Origin: Glaciimonas sp.
Lineage (GTDB): Bacteria > Pseudomonadota > Gammaproteobacteria > Burkholderiales > Burkholderiaceae_D
Direction of reading: 5' to 3'
Length of the DNA: 64,000 nt
NCBI GenBank assembly: GCA_012927625.1
Contig: JABBOV010000022.1
Coordinates: forward strand, 62,001-126,000
A model generated the notes under the pieces. It saw only the letters and a program-made list of their open reading frames with translations, ran no database searches and was not told where the DNA came from. The position numbers and the translations under genes are program-made. Positions 38,806-47,485 of this stretch are shown one piece after another (the stretch's first letter is position 1; each line of letters starts with the position of its first letter).

Positions 38806-40074
38806 TTGGTTCACCTCATAGACCGCCGCCTACAAGGCAAGAACAAGTCCGCAGTCAATCGCGAACGATTTTTACATCGTTACAAGAGTCAGATCAGGGG
38901 CGCGGTTGAACGCGCGATAAAAGGTCGTTCCATCACCGACATGGAGAGCGGCGAAAAAGTATCCATTCCTGCCAAGGATGTGAATGAACCGAGTTTCGGT
39001 CACGCGCATGGCGGAATTTGGGAGCCGGTGCATCCCGGCAACAAGGAATACCTGAAAGGCGATCGGGTGCAGCGCCCCAAAAGCGGGGCCGGCTCCGGCT
39101 CCGGCCAGGCCGGCAACAGCGACCAGATCACGGAAGATGATTTTATTTTCGAACTAACGCGGGAAGAATTCCTGAACTATTTTTTCGAAGATCTGGCATT
39201 GCCGAATATGGTGAAGACCCAGCTCACCGCCAGCACCGAATTCAAGCAGCAGCGGGCCGGTTATAAAATGTCCGGCACGCCTACCAACATCCATATTCTG
39301 CGCTCGTTGCGCGGCGCGCTGGGACGGCGCATTGCAGTCGGCAGTAAATCGCGCAGGCGTCTGCTTGACGCGGAATCCGAACTTCAGCAATTGCTCGCGC
39401 ATGTGCCGCACGAAGATGCGCGCGTCACAGCGCTGCGCCTGGAAATTCATCACTTGCGCAGCAAGCTGTTGGCAATTCCATTCATCGACCCGTTCGATTT
39501 GCGCTACAGCAATCGTATCAGGGTGCCGAAACCGGCCAGCCGCGCAGTCATGTTTTGCATCATGGATGTGTCCGGCTCGATGGATGAAATCAAGAAAGAT
39601 ACCGCCAAACGCTTTTTCATCCTGTTGTACCTATTTTTGCAGCGTGCTTACGACAAGATTGAAGTCGTCTTCATCCGCCACCACACGATGGCTGACGAAG
39701 TCGATGAAGACGATTTTTTCCACTCGCGCGAATCGGGCGGCACCGTGGTGTCGTCGGCGCTGCATCTGCTGTCCAAGATCATGCATGAGCGGTATTCCAG
39801 CAACGACTGGAATATTTACGTGGCGCAAGCTTCCGATGGCGACAATTGGGATAATGATTCCGTGGCCTGCCGCCAGTTGCTGATCAACACCATCATGCCG
39901 GCAGTGCAGTATTACGCGTACGTCGAAATCACCGAAGACAAGCCGCAAAATTTGTGGGAAGAATACACACAAGTACTAGACCATCACCCGCACTTTGCGA
40001 TGCAACTGATCAAATCCCAAGCCGATATTTATCCGGTTTTTCGAGAGCTATTCAAGAAACAGGAAAAATCATGA
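38806..40074 (+). CDS. yeaH: YeaH/YhbH family protein (DUF444)
   Basis: The 422-residue protein has a basic N-terminal part (IDRRLQGKNKSAVNRERFL) and a C-terminal von Willebrand A-like domain with the metal-site motif DVSGS at 254-258. It is a constant partner of PrkA in proteobacteria; its biochemical job is unknown. The start codon is a TTG at 38806, supported by TAGGAGA ending five bases upstream, and no ATG would give the conserved N terminus. Its stop overlaps the spoVR start as ATGA, implying translational coupling. Confidence 0.92.
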   Translation: MVHLIDRRLQGKNKSAVNRERFLHRYKSQIRGAVERAIKGRSITDMESGEKVSIPAKDVNEPSFGHAHGGIWEPVHPGNKEYLKGDRVQRPKSGAGSGSGQAGNSDQITEDDFIFELTREEFLNYFFEDLALPNMVKTQLTASTEFKQQRAGYKMSGTPTNIHILRSLRGALGRRIAVGSKSRRRLLDAESELQQLLAHVPHEDARVTALRLEIHHLRSKLLAIPFIDPFDLRYSNRIRVPKPASRAVMFCIMDVSGSMDEIKKDTAKRFFILLYLFLQRAYDKIEVVFIRHHTMADEVDEDDFFHSRESGGTVVSSALHLLSKIMHERYSSNDWNIYVAQASDGDNWDNDSVACRQLLINTIMPAVQYYAYVEITEDKPQNLWEEYTQVLDHHPHFAMQLIKSQADIYPVFRELFKKQEKS

Positions 40075-41606
40075 GCATGCCGAACCAGGTCACCCCTTCG
40101 CAACCGTTACCTAGACAGTCGGAATGGACTTTCGAACTGCTGGAACAAGCGCACGAAGAAGTGCGCCGCGTAGCGCAAAATTTTGGTCTTGACACTTACC
40201 CGAACCAGCTCGAAATCATCAGCGCAGAACAGATGATGGATGCCTACACCGCAGTTGGTTTGCCGGTGTCGTACCACCACTGGTCGTTCGGCAAACATTT
40301 CCTGAATACCGAAAAAAGCTACAAGCGTGGCCAGATGGGCCTGGCGTACGAAATCGTCATCAATTCGAATCCTTGCATCGCCTATCTGATGGAAGAAAAC
40401 AGTCTGATGATGCAAACCCTGGTGATCGCTCACGCAGCTTACGGGCACAATTCTTTTTTCAAGGGCAATTATCTGTTTCGTTCATGGACCGATGCCGAAG
40501 AAATTATCGATTACATGGTATTTGCCAAGAAATTCGTTTCTGAATGCGAAGAGCAGCACGGAGTCGAAGCGGTCGAACTATTGCTGGATTCTTGCCATGC
40601 GCTGCAAAACCACGGCGTCAATCGCTACAAGCGCCCGGCCAAATTGTCGCTCACAGAAGAAAAGGCACGCCAGAAAGAGCGCGAAGCCTACTTGCAATTG
40701 CAGGTCAACGACCTGTGGCGCACCCTGCCTCAGCAAGAAAGAGAAGCGATCGGCAACCGGCCGCCGCAGCAGTTCCCGGCGGAACCGCAAGAGAATCTGC
40801 TCTATTTTATCGAGAAATATGCGCCGATACTGGAGCCTTGGCAGCGCGAAGTAGTGCGTATCACGCGCAAGATTGCACAGTATTTCTACCCGCAGCGCCA
40901 GACCCAGGTCATGAACGAAGGCTGGGCCACTTTCTGGCATTACACCATCCTCAACCAACTGTATGCGGAAGGCGTAGTCGATAACGGTTTCATGATGGAA
41001 TTCCTGCAAAGTCATACCAACGTAATCTACCAACCGCCGCTGGACAGTCCGCACTACAACGGCATCAACCCGTATGCGCTGGGGTTTGCCATGATGAGCG
41101 ACATCCGTCGGGTCTGCGAAGCACCGACGGAGGAAGACCGCGCATGGTTTCCGCATATCGCCGGCAGCGACTGGCTAAAATCGCTCGATTTTGCAATGCG
41201 CAACTTTAAGGACGAGAGTTTTATTTCCCAGTACCTGTCGCCCAAGCTGATCCGTGATTTTCATTTTTTCGCGGTGCTTGACGATGACACCGATGACAAG
41301 TTGTCGATTTCTGCAATTCACGATGACAGTGGTTATCAGACTATCCGGCAGAAACTCTCGGAGCAATATAACCTGGGCAATCGAGAGCCAAACATCCAGG
41401 TATATTCGGTCAACATGCAGGGCGATCGCTCGATGACCTTAAGGCACACCCAGTTTCAGCGCCGCCCGCTGAATCCGCAGGCGCAAGAAGTGCTAAAGCA
41501 TGTGGCGCGCCTATGGGGTTTTGATGTGCGCCTGGAGACCATCGATCCGAATGACAAAATCATCAGCACGCTGGAATGCAAGCGCGAAAAGCGCAGCCAC
41601 AGCTAA
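40071..41606 (+). CDS. SpoVR family protein (YcgB)
   Basis: A 511-residue protein of the SpoVR/YcgB family, found with PrkA and YeaH in non-sporulating proteobacteria. Typical stretches are SYHHWSFGKHFLNTEKSY, EENSLMMQTLVIAHAAYGHN and MNEGWATFWHYTILNQLY, with many His and Glu residues that could bind metal. Its activity is unknown. The ATG at 40071 overlaps the yeaH stop by four bases; AGGAAAA precedes it. Confidence 0.93.
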   Translation: MSMPNQVTPSQPLPRQSEWTFELLEQAHEEVRRVAQNFGLDTYPNQLEIISAEQMMDAYTAVGLPVSYHHWSFGKHFLNTEKSYKRGQMGLAYEIVINSNPCIAYLMEENSLMMQTLVIAHAAYGHNSFFKGNYLFRSWTDAEEIIDYMVFAKKFVSECEEQHGVEAVELLLDSCHALQNHGVNRYKRPAKLSLTEEKARQKEREAYLQLQVNDLWRTLPQQEREAIGNRPPQQFPAEPQENLLYFIEKYAPILEPWQREVVRITRKIAQYFYPQRQTQVMNEGWATFWHYTILNQLYAEGVVDNGFMMEFLQSHTNVIYQPPLDSPHYNGINPYALGFAMMSDIRRVCEAPTEEDRAWFPHIAGSDWLKSLDFAMRNFKDESFISQYLSPKLIRDFHFFAVLDDDTDDKLSISAIHDDSGYQTIRQKLSEQYNLGNREPNIQVYSVNMQGDRSMTLRHTQFQRRPLNPQAQEVLKHVARLWGFDVRLETIDPNDKIISTLECKREKRSHS

Positions 41607-41665
41607 ATTCCGCATGCTGCACTTCTGATGTGCTGCGGCACTGAATTTTAAATATACTGAATAAG

Positions 41666-41724
41666 GTATTTTTAACTGCTCCAATAAATACATGCGGCGA
41701 AAGCATTGTTTATTGGCATACTCC
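41666..41724 (+). repeat. Dispersed intergenic element, copy C
   Basis: GTATTTTTAACTGCTCCAAT, then ATACATGCGG with the hairpin ATGC-ggcgaaa-GCAT, then GGCATACTCC. It lies between convergent spoVR and phaC, 20 bases from a GTAGGTGCGAATT repeat. Confidence 0.6.
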
Positions 41725-41743
41725 TACTATGGTGCCATGTGCT

Positions 41744-41812
41744 TGTAGGTGCGAATTCATTCGCATCAGTGCGGATGGAATAAATAAGAGTGCGAATAAA
41801 TTCGCACCTACA
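41744..41812. repeat. GTAGGTGCGAATTTATTCGC palindromic repeat, copy 3
   Basis: TTGTAGGTGCGAATTCATTC at the left and GTGCGAATAAATTCGCACCT at the right, with one change in the left arm compared with copies 1 and 2. It lies just beyond the 3' end of phaC. Confidence 0.8.
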
Positions 41813-41848
41813 TTCGACCGGCAAAACTTCTACCCAGCTATGCAAGCA

Positions 41849-43708
41849 TCACCGCTCCAATATGTATTGCCCAGGAGCGTCGGCCAGCGCCCGTTCGGCC
41901 GGGATCTCCTGCGGCTTGATTTTTTTTGCGCTGGAATGCAGCGCCAGCCACTTGTGCCAGTGCGGCCACCAGGAACCCTGTTCGAGCGTCGACTCCGACA
42001 CCCACTCGTCCGGCCCCACCACATGACTGCCCGCTTGCCGCTGGCCGGACCGAAACCGGAAGCTGCGGCCCGCATGGCCCAACTCGGATACCACACCGCT
42101 ATTGTGACCACCGGAAGCCAGCACGAAATGGACTTCGGAGTCGACCAGAAAATGGATCTTGTAGACCGACTTCCAGGGCGAGACATGGTCAAGCTCGGTG
42201 CCCAGCACAAACATCGGAGGCCTGACATTGCCAAGAGCGACCAAATGACCATCGACGCAGTAACGGCCTTCAGCCAGATCATTGTGCAAGAACAAATGCC
42301 ACAAATATTCGCTATGCATTCGATATGGCAGGCGCGTGGTGTCGGCGTTCCACGACATCAGGTCGTTCGGCGCGCGACGCACCCCCAGCAGGTACTCGCG
42401 CATCATGCGCGACCAGACCAGATCGCGCGAATTAAGCAGCTCGAAACTGCCTGCCATCTGAGCGCCGTCCAGATAGCCCTGCTCCCACATCAATGCGTCC
42501 AGCAAAGCCAACTGGCTATCATCGATGAACAGACCCAGTTCGCCTGGTTCGGCAAAGTCAGCCTGCCCCGCCAGCAGCGTGATAGTCTGGATTGGCGCCA
42601 GCGCCGGTTGCGGATCGCGCCCCAGTGCCGCTGCGCCGATAGACAGCAAAGTACCTCCCAGGCAATAACCGACCGCATGCACTGGAATGTCCGGCATCTG
42701 AAGTGCGACTTGCTCCAGCGCGACATACAGTCCCTGCGCAATATAATCATCCATGCCCAAGTTGCGGCCCTCGGCACCGTGGTTCTTCCATGACATCATG
42801 AACACGGTATGGCCCTGTTCGACCAGGTAGCGCACCATCGAATTATTCGGCGACAGATCCAGGATGTAGTATTTCATGATCCATGACGGCACAAACAGCA
42901 ACGGTTCCCGGTATACAGTTTTGGTTTGCGGCGTGTACTGGATCAATTCAAACAGTGCATTGCTAAATATCACTTTTCCGGGAGTAACCGCGACGTCTTG
43001 GCCGACCTTGTAGGGAGAATCTTCCTTGTGGGTATCGATGCCACGCTTCTTCTGTTTTCTTTTGGCCTGATCTTCCAGCCAGTGGCTCCAGCCGATCAAA
43101 CGGTTATGGCCTTTCGATTCGATGGTGGCGCGCAGCACTTCTGGATTGGTAATAGCGTAATTGGACGGAGCAAAAGCATCCAGCACCTGGCGCGCGGTAA
43201 AACTGACCACATGCTCATGATGCGGCGTAACGCCGCGAATGCCGGTAGTGGCCTGCTGCCAGAAATCCTGCGTCTGTAAAAAAGATTTAGCAAACACGTT
43301 ATACGGCCAGTGTGACCATTCCGGCCGGTTAAAACGCGAATCGCTGTCCGTCACGCTGACCTGACCATTGCCGGAGCTCACCGCGCTGGCCATGAAAGGC
43401 CCCCATTCTGCCGCTTGCTGCTTCAGCAACGCCAACAGTTCGATGCCGCGTCCCGGCGACATGGCAAGTTGCAGTAGCCATTCCTGCATGGCCACCGACA
43501 GGCTGGTGGGAGAAATGCCGCCGGTCAACTTTGCCAGCGCGCTCTGATATATCAAATCCAGAGTATTGGCGCCAGCCTGCTCGCTGTCCAAACAGTACAG
43601 TTTTTCCGAGGCCGCATCAGACTGCGACACGGTCGCCCCTGCGGCAGGCGACACTGTTGCATCTGGCGGGTTGCGATCATGGTTCAAATTTTTTTCAGTC
43701 AGATTCAT
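41849..43708 (-). CDS. phaC: Class I poly(3-hydroxyalkanoate) synthase
   Basis: Polymerises (R)-3-hydroxyacyl-CoA into polyester storage granules. The 619-residue protein has the lipase-like box GYCLGG with the catalytic Cys349. PSWIMKYYILDLSPNNS and FMMSWKNHG are typical of class I enzymes, and the catalytic Asp and His are expected in LGTELDHVSPWKS and GGHNSG. About 60 variable residues precede the conserved part. The ATG at 43708 is preceded by AAGAGGTGG; a GTG two codons earlier is unlikely. No phaA, phaB or phasin gene is adjacent, so other genes of the pathway lie elsewhere. Confidence 0.95.
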   Translation of the reverse strand: MNLTEKNLNHDRNPPDATVSPAAGATVSQSDAASEKLYCLDSEQAGANTLDLIYQSALAKLTGGISPTSLSVAMQEWLLQLAMSPGRGIELLALLKQQAAEWGPFMASAVSSGNGQVSVTDSDSRFNRPEWSHWPYNVFAKSFLQTQDFWQQATTGIRGVTPHHEHVVSFTARQVLDAFAPSNYAITNPEVLRATIESKGHNRLIGWSHWLEDQAKRKQKKRGIDTHKEDSPYKVGQDVAVTPGKVIFSNALFELIQYTPQTKTVYREPLLFVPSWIMKYYILDLSPNNSMVRYLVEQGHTVFMMSWKNHGAEGRNLGMDDYIAQGLYVALEQVALQMPDIPVHAVGYCLGGTLLSIGAAALGRDPQPALAPIQTITLLAGQADFAEPGELGLFIDDSQLALLDALMWEQGYLDGAQMAGSFELLNSRDLVWSRMMREYLLGVRRAPNDLMSWNADTTRLPYRMHSEYLWHLFLHNDLAEGRYCVDGHLVALGNVRPPMFVLGTELDHVSPWKSVYKIHFLVDSEVHFVLASGGHNSGVVSELGHAGRSFRFRSGQRQAGSHVVGPDEWVSESTLEQGSWWPHWHKWLALHSSAKKIKPQEIPAERALADAPGQYILER

Positions 43709-44151
43709 ATCCACCTCTTATTTGCATGTTTTTCATTCTTGCAAGAATGCGATTCCAAACTGATTGACATAAGTCAAACGAAGTAGGAATTGTTTCTATC
43801 AAGGCAAAATTATAATGTCAGGATCTAAGAAAACGTGGATTGAATCATCTGAGCGTGTCAACCGGTATCAGCCAGACATCGGCGCTGCCACATGGCAGGG
43901 ACTGAAATGGGATATTGCCAGGTGCCGCAAGATAATCGAAAAGCTAGCACTTAGCCAACTGCCTGAATAAGTGAGTTCACTTCCATGCTTCTGCTGTAGA
44001 ATTTCGCCAGTAAAATTGAAGCCGATAATTGTATAAAACCACCCAGTTTATAAGAATGTGGCAAGTCAGGTTTTAAATTGGAATCCATCAACATGCAACC
44101 TGGCAATCTTTGTCGCTAAATTTATCCTACTCAACGAAATGGAATGACTTC
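43709..44151. other. Gap between divergent phaC and hflK
   Basis: This 443-base region must hold the promoters of both phaC and hflK. Apart from the small reading frame at 43815-43970, no gene was recognised. The segment 43980-44110 is AT-rich and shows no certain sigma-factor consensus. Confidence 0.5.
43815..43970 (+). CDS. Possible 51-residue protein
   Basis: An ATG frame of 51 codons gives MSGSKKTWIESSERVNRYQP and a basic helical end with ARCRKIIEKLALSQL. Composition is protein-like, but there is no clear ribosome site and no family is recognised. It could be a small protein or chance. Confidence 0.3.
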   Translation: MSGSKKTWIESSERVNRYQPDIGAATWQGLKWDIARCRKIIEKLALSQLPE

Positions 44152-45219
44152 ATGTCTTCAACTCCTATAGAAGGCGGCGAGCCTCCAGTGAATGATCGAA
44201 CCAGGCTTGATGCAATTATCCAAGGCATTAAGGCGCGAACAGCCAATTCCTACATCTCTTTGAGCGGGAAGGGTTTGGCGTTGCTGGTTATGCTGATCGC
44301 CATTGCCTGGGTGCTCTCAGGGATATATAAGGTGCAACCTGACGAACAAGGTGTTGTGCTGCGTTTTGGGAAATGGGTCGAAACCACCGAATCCGGTCTT
44401 CACTATCACCTGCCGTATCCTTTCGACACCGTATTGTTTCCAAAAGTCACCCAGATCAACCAGCTGCAGCTGGGCCGCCAGTCCGATGGAACGCCGTCAA
44501 ATAGCGGCGCGGCTGTGATTAACTCTGACTCCCATGAGAAACAAATGTTGACTGGAGACGAAAACATCGTTGAGGCTGATTGCGTAGTATTTTGGCGGAT
44601 CAAAGATGCCGGACAATACCTGTTCAAAGTTAAAAATCCAGAATTCGCGGTAAAAATAGCAGCAGAAAGTGCGTTGCGGGAAGTCATAGGACGTACCCCC
44701 ATCCAGGCTGCGATGTCGGATAAACGCCAGCAAATAGCCGATGAAACCAAATCGCTACTGCAACAGTTGCTTGACTCAGAACAGTCTGGAATTTTGATTA
44801 CACAGGTTCAGCTGCAAAGAGTTGACCCTCCGATCGCCGTCATTGATGCATTTAATGACGTGCAACGTGCCCGTGCCGACCAAGAACGTGCCCGAAACGA
44901 AGCTGAAGCTTATCATAATGACATTCTTCCCCGGGCTCGCGGGGAAGCCTCACACATTAACCAAGATGCGGAAGCTTACAAAACGCAAGCGGTGAATCTG
45001 GCTGATGGTGAGGCCAAAAGTTTTTTATCTGTCTACCAAAGTTATACGCAGGCTAAGGATGTAACTGAATGGAGACTCTACCTTCAGAGCGTAGACGCTG
45101 TGCTGAAAAAAGCGAGCAAAGTCATTATTGACTCATCTGGAAAGGGTATGTCCGCAGTAGTGCCTTATATGCCCTTATCTGAAAAAGAAAAGCCTGCCAT
45201 TAAAGAGGTTAAGAAATGA
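44152..45219 (+). CDS. hflK: HflK-like SPFH membrane protease regulator
   Basis: The 355-residue protein has a polar N terminus, one transmembrane segment (about 38-58, LALLVMLIAIAWVLSGIY), an SPFH/band-7 domain beginning YKVQPDEQGVVLRFGKW, and a long helical region rich in Ala, Arg and Glu. HflK and HflC form a cage around the membrane protease FtsH. The ATG at 44152 is chosen; the frame is open from a TTG at 44110. It is not in the usual hfq-hflX-hflK-hflC context and may be a paralog linked to the metal transporters downstream. Confidence 0.9.
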   Translation: MSSTPIEGGEPPVNDRTRLDAIIQGIKARTANSYISLSGKGLALLVMLIAIAWVLSGIYKVQPDEQGVVLRFGKWVETTESGLHYHLPYPFDTVLFPKVTQINQLQLGRQSDGTPSNSGAAVINSDSHEKQMLTGDENIVEADCVVFWRIKDAGQYLFKVKNPEFAVKIAAESALREVIGRTPIQAAMSDKRQQIADETKSLLQQLLDSEQSGILITQVQLQRVDPPIAVIDAFNDVQRARADQERARNEAEAYHNDILPRARGEASHINQDAEAYKTQAVNLADGEAKSFLSVYQSYTQAKDVTEWRLYLQSVDAVLKKASKVIIDSSGKGMSAVVPYMPLSEKEKPAIKEVKK

Positions 45220-46100
45220 ATCCTAATAAATTACGAATTGCCATCGTAGTCATCATCCTGATAACGTGCACGATACTGTCATCGACCCTTTACACCTTAG
45301 GGGAAGATCAACAAGCTTTAGTTGTTCGCCTGGGTGCGCCGATAGGCGTAGCTGCGGAGCCAGGTCTTAAAGTGAAAGTGCCGATGATTGACACTGTGAT
45401 CTATTACGATAAGCGTTTGCAAACACTAACTCCTCAGTCGGAACAAGTCATTCTTGGTGATCAAAAACGTATCGAGGTAGAAACCTATACCCGTTACCAT
45501 ATTGTTAATCCCTTACGTTTTTACCAAACCGTTCGAACTTTTAATCAGGCTGAAGCGCAACTCACTCAACTTGTTAGTTCGTCGCTACGCCACGAACTGG
45601 GAAAGGTGATGATGAAATCCCTGTTATCCAATGAACGCCCCCATATCGTTGAGCTCATCCAGAAAGAAGTTGCCGACAAAGCTAAGCCGCTCGGTATTGA
45701 GGTAACGGAGGTGCGACTTCACCGTGCCGACTTACCTTTAGAGACCAGCCAGGCAATCTACGACCGTATGAAGTCGGAACGTGAGCGCGAAGCCAAAGAA
45801 CTGCGTGCGCAAGGATTCGAGTGGGCACAGCAAATTCAGGCAAAAGCTGACCGGGAGCGCGCTATCCTCTTGTCTGAGGCGCAGCGACAGAGCAATATTA
45901 CTCGCGGGGAAGCCGATGCCGAAGCCAATCGGATTTTTGCCGCCGCCTTTGATAAAGATCCTCGATTTTATAAATTCTATCGCTCTTTGCAGACCTACCG
46001 TCAAGCATTGGCGGACTCCGCACCGACTCTTGTGCTTACGCCGGACGCCGAGTTTTTGCGCAATTTCAAAACCGGGCCACGTGTCGATGTAAAGCGCTGA
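45216..46100 (+). CDS. hflC: HflC-like SPFH membrane protease regulator
   Basis: The 294-residue partner of HflK. An N-terminal transmembrane segment (about 7-25) is followed by an SPFH domain starting LGEDQQALVVRLGAP and a helical part with RSEREREAKELRAQGFEWAQ-like charged sequence (the segment before it reads QAIYDRMKSE). It begins inside the hflK stop (ATGA overlap), so both are made in similar amounts. After it comes a 110-base gap and then the NRAMP-like gene. Confidence 0.9.
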   Translation: MNPNKLRIAIVVIILITCTILSSTLYTLGEDQQALVVRLGAPIGVAAEPGLKVKVPMIDTVIYYDKRLQTLTPQSEQVILGDQKRIEVETYTRYHIVNPLRFYQTVRTFNQAEAQLTQLVSSSLRHELGKVMMKSLLSNERPHIVELIQKEVADKAKPLGIEVTEVRLHRADLPLETSQAIYDRMKSEREREAKELRAQGFEWAQQIQAKADRERAILLSEAQRQSNITRGEADAEANRIFAAAFDKDPRFYKFYRSLQTYRQALADSAPTLVLTPDAEFLRNFKTGPRVDVKR

Positions 46101-46210
46101 GCAAACAGTTACGGACTAAACGGCCAGGCGTTTTAAGAAAAATACAGATTTGCTGATTGCAACGGCTATTTTCCTTCTTGGACCACAACTTTTAATTCAA
46201 TCTAGGCCAG

Positions 46211-47443
46211 ATGATAGCTTATAGCAATACTCCGACTAAATTATGGCGTATTGCCTTAACTGTCGGTCCTGGACTTGTAGTCATGCTTGCTGACACGGAG
46301 GCAGGTAGTGTGATTACTGCCGCTCAGAGTGGTGCCCAGTGGGGTTATCGGCTGCTGCTGTTACAGTTTCTTATTATTCCGATATTGTTCATAATACAAG
46401 AACTTACTGTAAGGCTTGCCCTTGGCACTGGCAAAGGTTACGGCGAATTGATTCGGCAAAGGTTCGGACATGGGATGGCCTTTTTGTCGATGTCTACCCT
46501 GATTATTAGCTGCTTTGGTGCATTATTGACGCAAATGAGTGGCCTTGCCGGTGTCGGGCAATTATTCGGGGTCCCTATTTGGCAAACGATCGTGCTGATT
46601 GCCATTCTAATTTTCACAATGATGTGGACCGGCTCTTATCATTCGGTCGAGCGGATCGCGATTTGTTTGGGCCTGTTTGGACTCGCTTTTTTGATCGTTG
46701 CCTGGAAAGCCCACCCCGACAGCAGACAAATGCTTGCCCAGATAAGGCAAATGCCGTTAAGCGACAAGAATTATCTGTATCTTGTCGCCGCCAATCTGGG
46801 CACAAGTATTATGCCTTGGACCATGTTTTACCAGCAGTCTGCACTGCTTGACAAAGGGCTGTCACTGACACATTTGAAAGTGGCTAGATATGAGACTTTG
46901 TTTGGCGCCATTCTCTGCCAAACGGTCCAGGCTGCGGTGCTGGTGGCAGCAGCAGCCTCCATTGGTCAACGTGGAGCCAGTCTGGAGAATGTGCCGCAGA
47001 TTGCTGAGGCATTTACTGTCGTGCTTGGCGATACGTTCGGACGCATCGTATTTGCCGTCGGCTTAAGCGGTGGTGCTCTAGTCGCCACCATCGTGGTATG
47101 CCTCACCGCAGCCTGGTCTGTTGGCGAAGTGATTGGGGTTCGCCATTCGCTGGAGCAACATCCGACCGAGGCTCCGTGGTTCTATGCAACATTCGGCGTC
47201 ATGCTGGTGGTAGCTGGCGCACTGGTATGTTCAGGGGTCAATTTGGTCCGTCTGTCGATTGCCACAGGTGTTATCAATGCCCTGTTATTGCCGATTGTTT
47301 TGGTATTTCTCTATGGATTGGCCTGCACCGCACTACCTGAATCTCTACGCCTAAAGGGCAACTACGCAAGTCTGGTTGGCTTGGTTTTTATTTTAACGGC
47401 TGGTTTTGGACTTTATGCCGGTATCGCAGGGATGTTGGGATGA
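46211..47443 (+). CDS. Divergent NRAMP-type transporter
   Basis: The 410-residue membrane protein has about eleven hydrophobic segments and the overall NRAMP pattern. Its first helix GPGLVVMLADTEAGS aligns without gaps to MntH, but the metal-binding DPGN is replaced by EAGS. In the sixth helix the conserved Met is kept (SIMPWTMFYQQSA) while the following His is Trp. It thus may move a different ion (for example Mg2+) or move Mn2+/Fe2+ in a changed way. Placed between hflKC and terC, it is probably part of a metal-homeostasis unit. Confidence 0.8.
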   Translation: MIAYSNTPTKLWRIALTVGPGLVVMLADTEAGSVITAAQSGAQWGYRLLLLQFLIIPILFIIQELTVRLALGTGKGYGELIRQRFGHGMAFLSMSTLIISCFGALLTQMSGLAGVGQLFGVPIWQTIVLIAILIFTMMWTGSYHSVERIAICLGLFGLAFLIVAWKAHPDSRQMLAQIRQMPLSDKNYLYLVAANLGTSIMPWTMFYQQSALLDKGLSLTHLKVARYETLFGAILCQTVQAAVLVAAAASIGQRGASLENVPQIAEAFTVVLGDTFGRIVFAVGLSGGALVATIVVCLTAAWSVGEVIGVRHSLEQHPTEAPWFYATFGVMLVVAGALVCSGVNLVRLSIATGVINALLLPIVLVFLYGLACTALPESLRLKGNYASLVGLVFILTAGFGLYAGIAGMLG

Positions 47444-47485
47444 TTTTTTAGATTGTATTTTGGCCGTAACTTGGAGTAAAAAATA

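Noticed and set aside
41729-42793. 354-codon plus-strand frame opposite phaC
   Set aside because: Starts in a palindromic repeat and lies antisense to phaC, whose motifs are unambiguous.
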